Shown in pieces: positions 40,921 through 40,971 of a stretch of DNA of 40,971 nt. Below the pieces are notes generated by a model. It saw only the letters and a program-made list of their open reading frames with translations. It made no database searches and was not told the DNA's origin. The number at the start of each line of letters is the position of its first letter. Position 1 is the stretch's first letter. The stretch comes from Ellagibacter isourolithinifaciens (GTDB lineage Bacteria > Actinomycetota > Coriobacteriia > Coriobacteriales > Eggerthellaceae). The position numbers and the translations under genes are program-made. The DNA lies in NCBI RefSeq assembly GCF_008831035.1, contig NZ_WAJR01000020.1, positions 1-40,971 of the forward strand. The letters run 5' to 3'.

Positions 40921-40971
40921 CCGCTCTCCTCGTCCTTCTTACGCTTCGCGAAGTACTCGCGCATGTTCGGC
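40917..40971 (-). CDS. 3' end of a gene running off the window
   Basis: The last codons on the minus strand encode PNMREYFAKRKKDEESG followed by TAG. The charged C-terminal tail looks coding, but too little remains to name the protein. Confidence 0.5.
   Translation of the reverse strand, partial: PNMREYFAKRKKDEESG

Overview
The window looks like the replication-origin region of a Coriobacteriia (Eggerthellales-type) actinobacterium. The evidence is gene content: a LuxR regulator fused to a multi-pass membrane domain, an NRAMP-related magnesium transporter of the type known from Eggerthella, indolepyruvate ferredoxin oxidoreductase next to phenylacetate-CoA ligase, and fairly high-GC genes with frequent GTG and TTG starts. 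This is inference from families, not a database match.

Layout. 1-8.6 kb is mixed in orientation: a membrane-bound LuxR regulator, ilvE, tRNA-Ser(UGA), a small Cys-rich protein, citrate synthase, tRNA-Arg(ACG), and a two-gene Mg2+ module (PRC/MgtE-N/CBS protein plus NRMT-like transporter). 8.9-20 kb is mostly minus strand: an NhaC antiporter, an SSS symporter, a tandem-DUF2798 protein, paaK with a long leader carrying a candidate leaderless uORF, and iorA-iorB followed 4 nt later by a Tat-exported beta-helix/SLH-like lipoprotein. A 5-formyl-THF cyclo-ligase lies on the plus strand. 20-23 kb holds typA, a membrane J-domain protein and a tRNA-Ile/tRNA-Ala pair.

23-40.4 kb is the origin core. 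To the left, all minus strand, run dnaN-recF-DUF721 and gyrB-gyrA. To the right, all plus strand, run a GHKL-ATPase/winged-helix gene, dnaA, rpmH-rnpA-yidD-yidC-jag, rsmG and parA-parB. The AT-rich interval 31368-32107 between the two arms contains one perfect and several near-perfect DnaA boxes, repeated TTCAAC motifs and inverted repeats, and is the best oriC candidate. dnaA and dnaN are therefore divergent rather than in the usual dnaA-dnaN-recF-gyrB-gyrA order. Five parS-like 16-mers (13.1, 21.9, 29.6, 37.0 and 38.2 kb) surround the origin and match the encoded ParA/ParB system.

The least familiar element is the origin-adjacent GHKL ATPase-winged helix protein (32108-33181). It sits where dnaN usually starts and is transcribed from within the oriC interval towards dnaA. 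The right end (40.5-41 kb) holds a start-less minus-strand ORF remnant and the last codons of another gene. All calls are by eye from sequence; no search or folding program was run.
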